DNA of 7,696 nt from a bacterium (GTDB lineage: Bacteria; Babelota; Babeliae; Babelales; RVW-14). Of the stretch, positions 6,356-7,696 are shown one piece after another (position 1 is the first letter of the stretch; every line of letters starts with the position of its first letter). The stretch is taken from contig JAUIHA010000031.1 in assembly GCA_030432505.1 (NCBI GenBank), positions 1 through 7,696 on the forward strand, read 5' to 3'. Made by a program: the position numbers and the translations under genes. The notes beneath the pieces were generated by a model. It made no database searches. It had not been told where the DNA came from and was given only the letters and a program-made list of their open reading frames with translations.

Positions 6356-7570
6356 ATGATACAAAAATTCAAACTTCCACTCATTGTCACATGTGCTATC
6401 GCACTCAGCGGCTGGATTGGCTACTCGGTTTTTCAATACGCTACTCATCAAGACAGTCCTCATGTTTTTATTGCGGGACTACGACATGAAAATTCCTATA
6501 AAGGGACTGTTTCATGTGCACTGACCGCTCACAACGGCTACAAGATTGATTCCGTAAATGTTTACCTTGATGATCATGCATTTGACTTTGGTGCTTCACC
6601 AAGTGTACGTGCAAAAGATTTTTCACTTCCATTTAGTCTTAACACCACTACTCTTGCTGATGGTAAACACTCCTTTAAAATAGAAAGTAGAGACTCAAGC
6701 TATAATCAAAACAGAGGTGAAGATGTTATCGATTTTTATGTTGATAATACTTCGCTCAAAGCTGCTTTCTCTCAAAACAACTACAAAGTAGATCAAGGGA
6801 AAACAATCCACGTCACCATTCAAACAAATAAAAAACTTAAAGAAGCAAAAATTAATTTCTTATCAAAAGAATATGACTGTTATCAAACATCACCCACTTC
6901 CCACTCATATGAAAGTTTTATTCCTATTGAATGTGAAGATCACCCAGGACAATATGATCTTTCATGCAATGTAAAAGATTCTGTAGGAAATACTATAACA
7001 CTGAATACACAGGCAGAAATCAAATCATTCAAGTTTAAAAAACAAACGGGTAAAGGCATTGCAAGCCAAGAAAAACTTGATCAAGAAAAAGAAGTCAGTC
7101 TTAATCAAAAAATTCTATTTGATGCAATTGATAAATGGATGGAAAAGTCACCAAAGAAAAAACTATGGAACGGCCCATTTGTTATGCCAATTACCGTACA
7201 ACGCATGACAACCCCTCATGGTGAAATTAGAACAACTCCTGAACGCGGTCGTTACATGCACATGGGTGTTGACCTTGTGAACCTTCCACGTAGTGTTGTT
7301 TGGGCAAGTCAGCACGGTAAAGTTATTATTAAAGATCGCTTCTTAATTTCAGGAAATACGGTAGTTATTGATCACGGTCTTGGTGTATGTACACTGTATG
7401 GCCACCTTGACAGTTACGCTGATATTGAAGTTGGTGACATGATTCGCAAAGGCAACCCTATCGGTAAAATTGGTATGACCGGGTATGCAAGCGGTTACCA
7501 CCTCCATTGGGAAATCCGTGTTAATAATGTTGCGGTTGATCCACTTGAGTGGACCAAGAACATCTATTAA
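6356..7570 (+). CDS. Membrane-anchored M23 family metallopeptidase with two Ig-like segments
   Basis: The protein has 404 residues. An N-terminal hydrophobic segment (about 7-28) is a signal peptide or anchor, so it acts in the periplasm or outside. Two beta-rich, Ig-like stretches follow, at about 35-130 (ending ...DVIDFYVDN) and 132-225 (with KDSVGN near 207-212). A charged linker (about 228-265) leads to a C-terminal LytM/lysostaphin-type M23 domain (about 275-398). All active-site residues are present: His302 and Asp306 in MHMGVDL, His350 in TLYGHLDS, and His382 and His384 in YHLHWEIR. By analogy with LytM, His302, Asp306 and His384 bind zinc, and His350 and His382 are catalytic. The usual GDMIRKGNPIGKIGMTG and VDPLEW pieces are also there. 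Such enzymes cut peptide crosslinks in peptidoglycan or act as activators of amidases. It is predicted to be active. Its own promoter and a strong terminator make it a single-gene unit. The Ig-like call rests on residue patterns only. Confidence 0.9.
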   Translation: MIQKFKLPLIVTCAIALSGWIGYSVFQYATHQDSPHVFIAGLRHENSYKGTVSCALTAHNGYKIDSVNVYLDDHAFDFGASPSVRAKDFSLPFSLNTTTLADGKHSFKIESRDSSYNQNRGEDVIDFYVDNTSLKAAFSQNNYKVDQGKTIHVTIQTNKKLKEAKINFLSKEYDCYQTSPTSHSYESFIPIECEDHPGQYDLSCNVKDSVGNTITLNTQAEIKSFKFKKQTGKGIASQEKLDQEKEVSLNQKILFDAIDKWMEKSPKKKLWNGPFVMPITVQRMTTPHGEIRTTPERGRYMHMGVDLVNLPRSVVWASQHGKVIIKDRFLISGNTVVIDHGLGVCTLYGHLDSYADIEVGDMIRKGNPIGKIGMTGYASGYHLHWEIRVNNVAVDPLEWTKNIY

Positions 7571-7572
7571 AT

Positions 7573-7600
7573 AAAAAGGGGAGCTTCGGCTCCCCTTTTT
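7573..7600. terminator. Bidirectional UUCG-hairpin terminator between convergent genes
   Basis: Two perfectly paired 12-base arms (7573-7584 and 7589-7600, A5-GGGGAGC and its complement) flank a TTCG loop closed by C-G, an extra-stable tetraloop. T-runs lie on the 3' side of the hairpin in both directions. It can end the M23 transcript and the opposing ATPase transcript. The ATPase stop codon (7601-7599) lies in the end of the stem. Confidence 0.93.
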
Positions 7601-7696
7601 ATTTCTTGCCAGTAACAAGCAATAATTCTTCAAGTGAAATTAATCCCTGCTTAACTTTCTCAATACCATCACAAAGCATTGTTTTTTGCCCAAGCT
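7599..7696 (-). CDS. C-terminus of a GspE/PilB-family secretion or pilus ATPase (5' part outside window)
   Basis: Only the last 31 codons and the stop are present. The peptide contains TMLCDGIEKVKQGLISLEE followed by LLLVTGKK. It matches the typical end of type II secretion (GspE) and type IV pilus (PilB) ATPases, which have a pattern like M-x-x-L-x-x-D-G-x-x-K-V-x-x-G-x-T-x-x-E-E-V-x-R-V-T. These cytoplasmic hexameric ATPases power pilus or pseudopilus assembly. GspE and PilB cannot be told apart from this fragment, and the Walker motifs lie outside the window. The usual Arg before V-T is Leu here. The short length limits certainty. Confidence 0.7.
   Translation of the reverse strand, partial: LGQKTMLCDGIEKVKQGLISLEELLLVTGKK

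Noticed and set aside
1..7696. CRISPR array, tRNA, mobile element or phage defence system
   Set aside because: No regularly spaced repeats, cloverleaf-like segments, transposase motifs or defence-protein motifs were seen.

Overview
The window holds seven genes, five complete and two cut by the window edges. Most of it looks AT-rich. Coding is dense on both strands, and intergenic gaps are short with no other long features. The content suggests a bacterium with a two-membrane or otherwise complex envelope: an N-acetylmuramoyl-L-alanine amidase-like protein, an M23 metallopeptidase, the tail of a GspE/PilB-type secretion or pilus ATPase, and two exported or membrane-anchored TPR-glycosyltransferase proteins. 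The taxon cannot be fixed from sequence alone. A poorly studied or host-associated lineage (for example a Dependentiae-like group) would fit, but that is a guess.

Layout. Bases 1-1286 (minus) encode the N-terminal two thirds of an acyl-CoA synthetase. Its first ~225 residues read like acetyl-CoA synthetase, and the rest reads like acetoacetyl-CoA synthetase. A 106-base divergent spacer follows. On the plus strand come a divergent amidase_3-like exported protein (1393-2058) and two tandem TPR + GT9-like paralogs (2133-3356 and 3432-4583). That plus-strand run ends at a strong hairpin terminator (4599-4624). A UvrC homolog without the usual C-terminal helix-hairpin-helix domain converges on it from the minus strand (4623-6194). 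A 161-base AT-rich divergent promoter region (6195-6355) separates uvrC from an M23 peptidase with two Ig-like segments (6356-7570, plus). A perfect UUCG hairpin (7573-7600) then separates that gene from the C-terminus of a GspE/PilB-family ATPase (7599-7696, minus).

How the genes may work together (inference). The amidase-like protein, the TPR-GT9 pair and the M23 peptidase all carry N-terminal export or anchor sequences, so they probably act at or outside the inner membrane on cell-wall or surface glycans. uvrC and the CoA ligase are unrelated housekeeping or metabolic genes. Each plus-strand gene has its own plausible promoter, so a single operon is not required.

No CRISPR array, tRNA, rRNA, insertion sequence or obvious novel defence system was seen. 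The most notable points are the mosaic CoA ligase, the missing zinc-ligand His in the amidase, the exported GT9 pair in which one copy has lost the conserved loop Asp, and the short UvrC.
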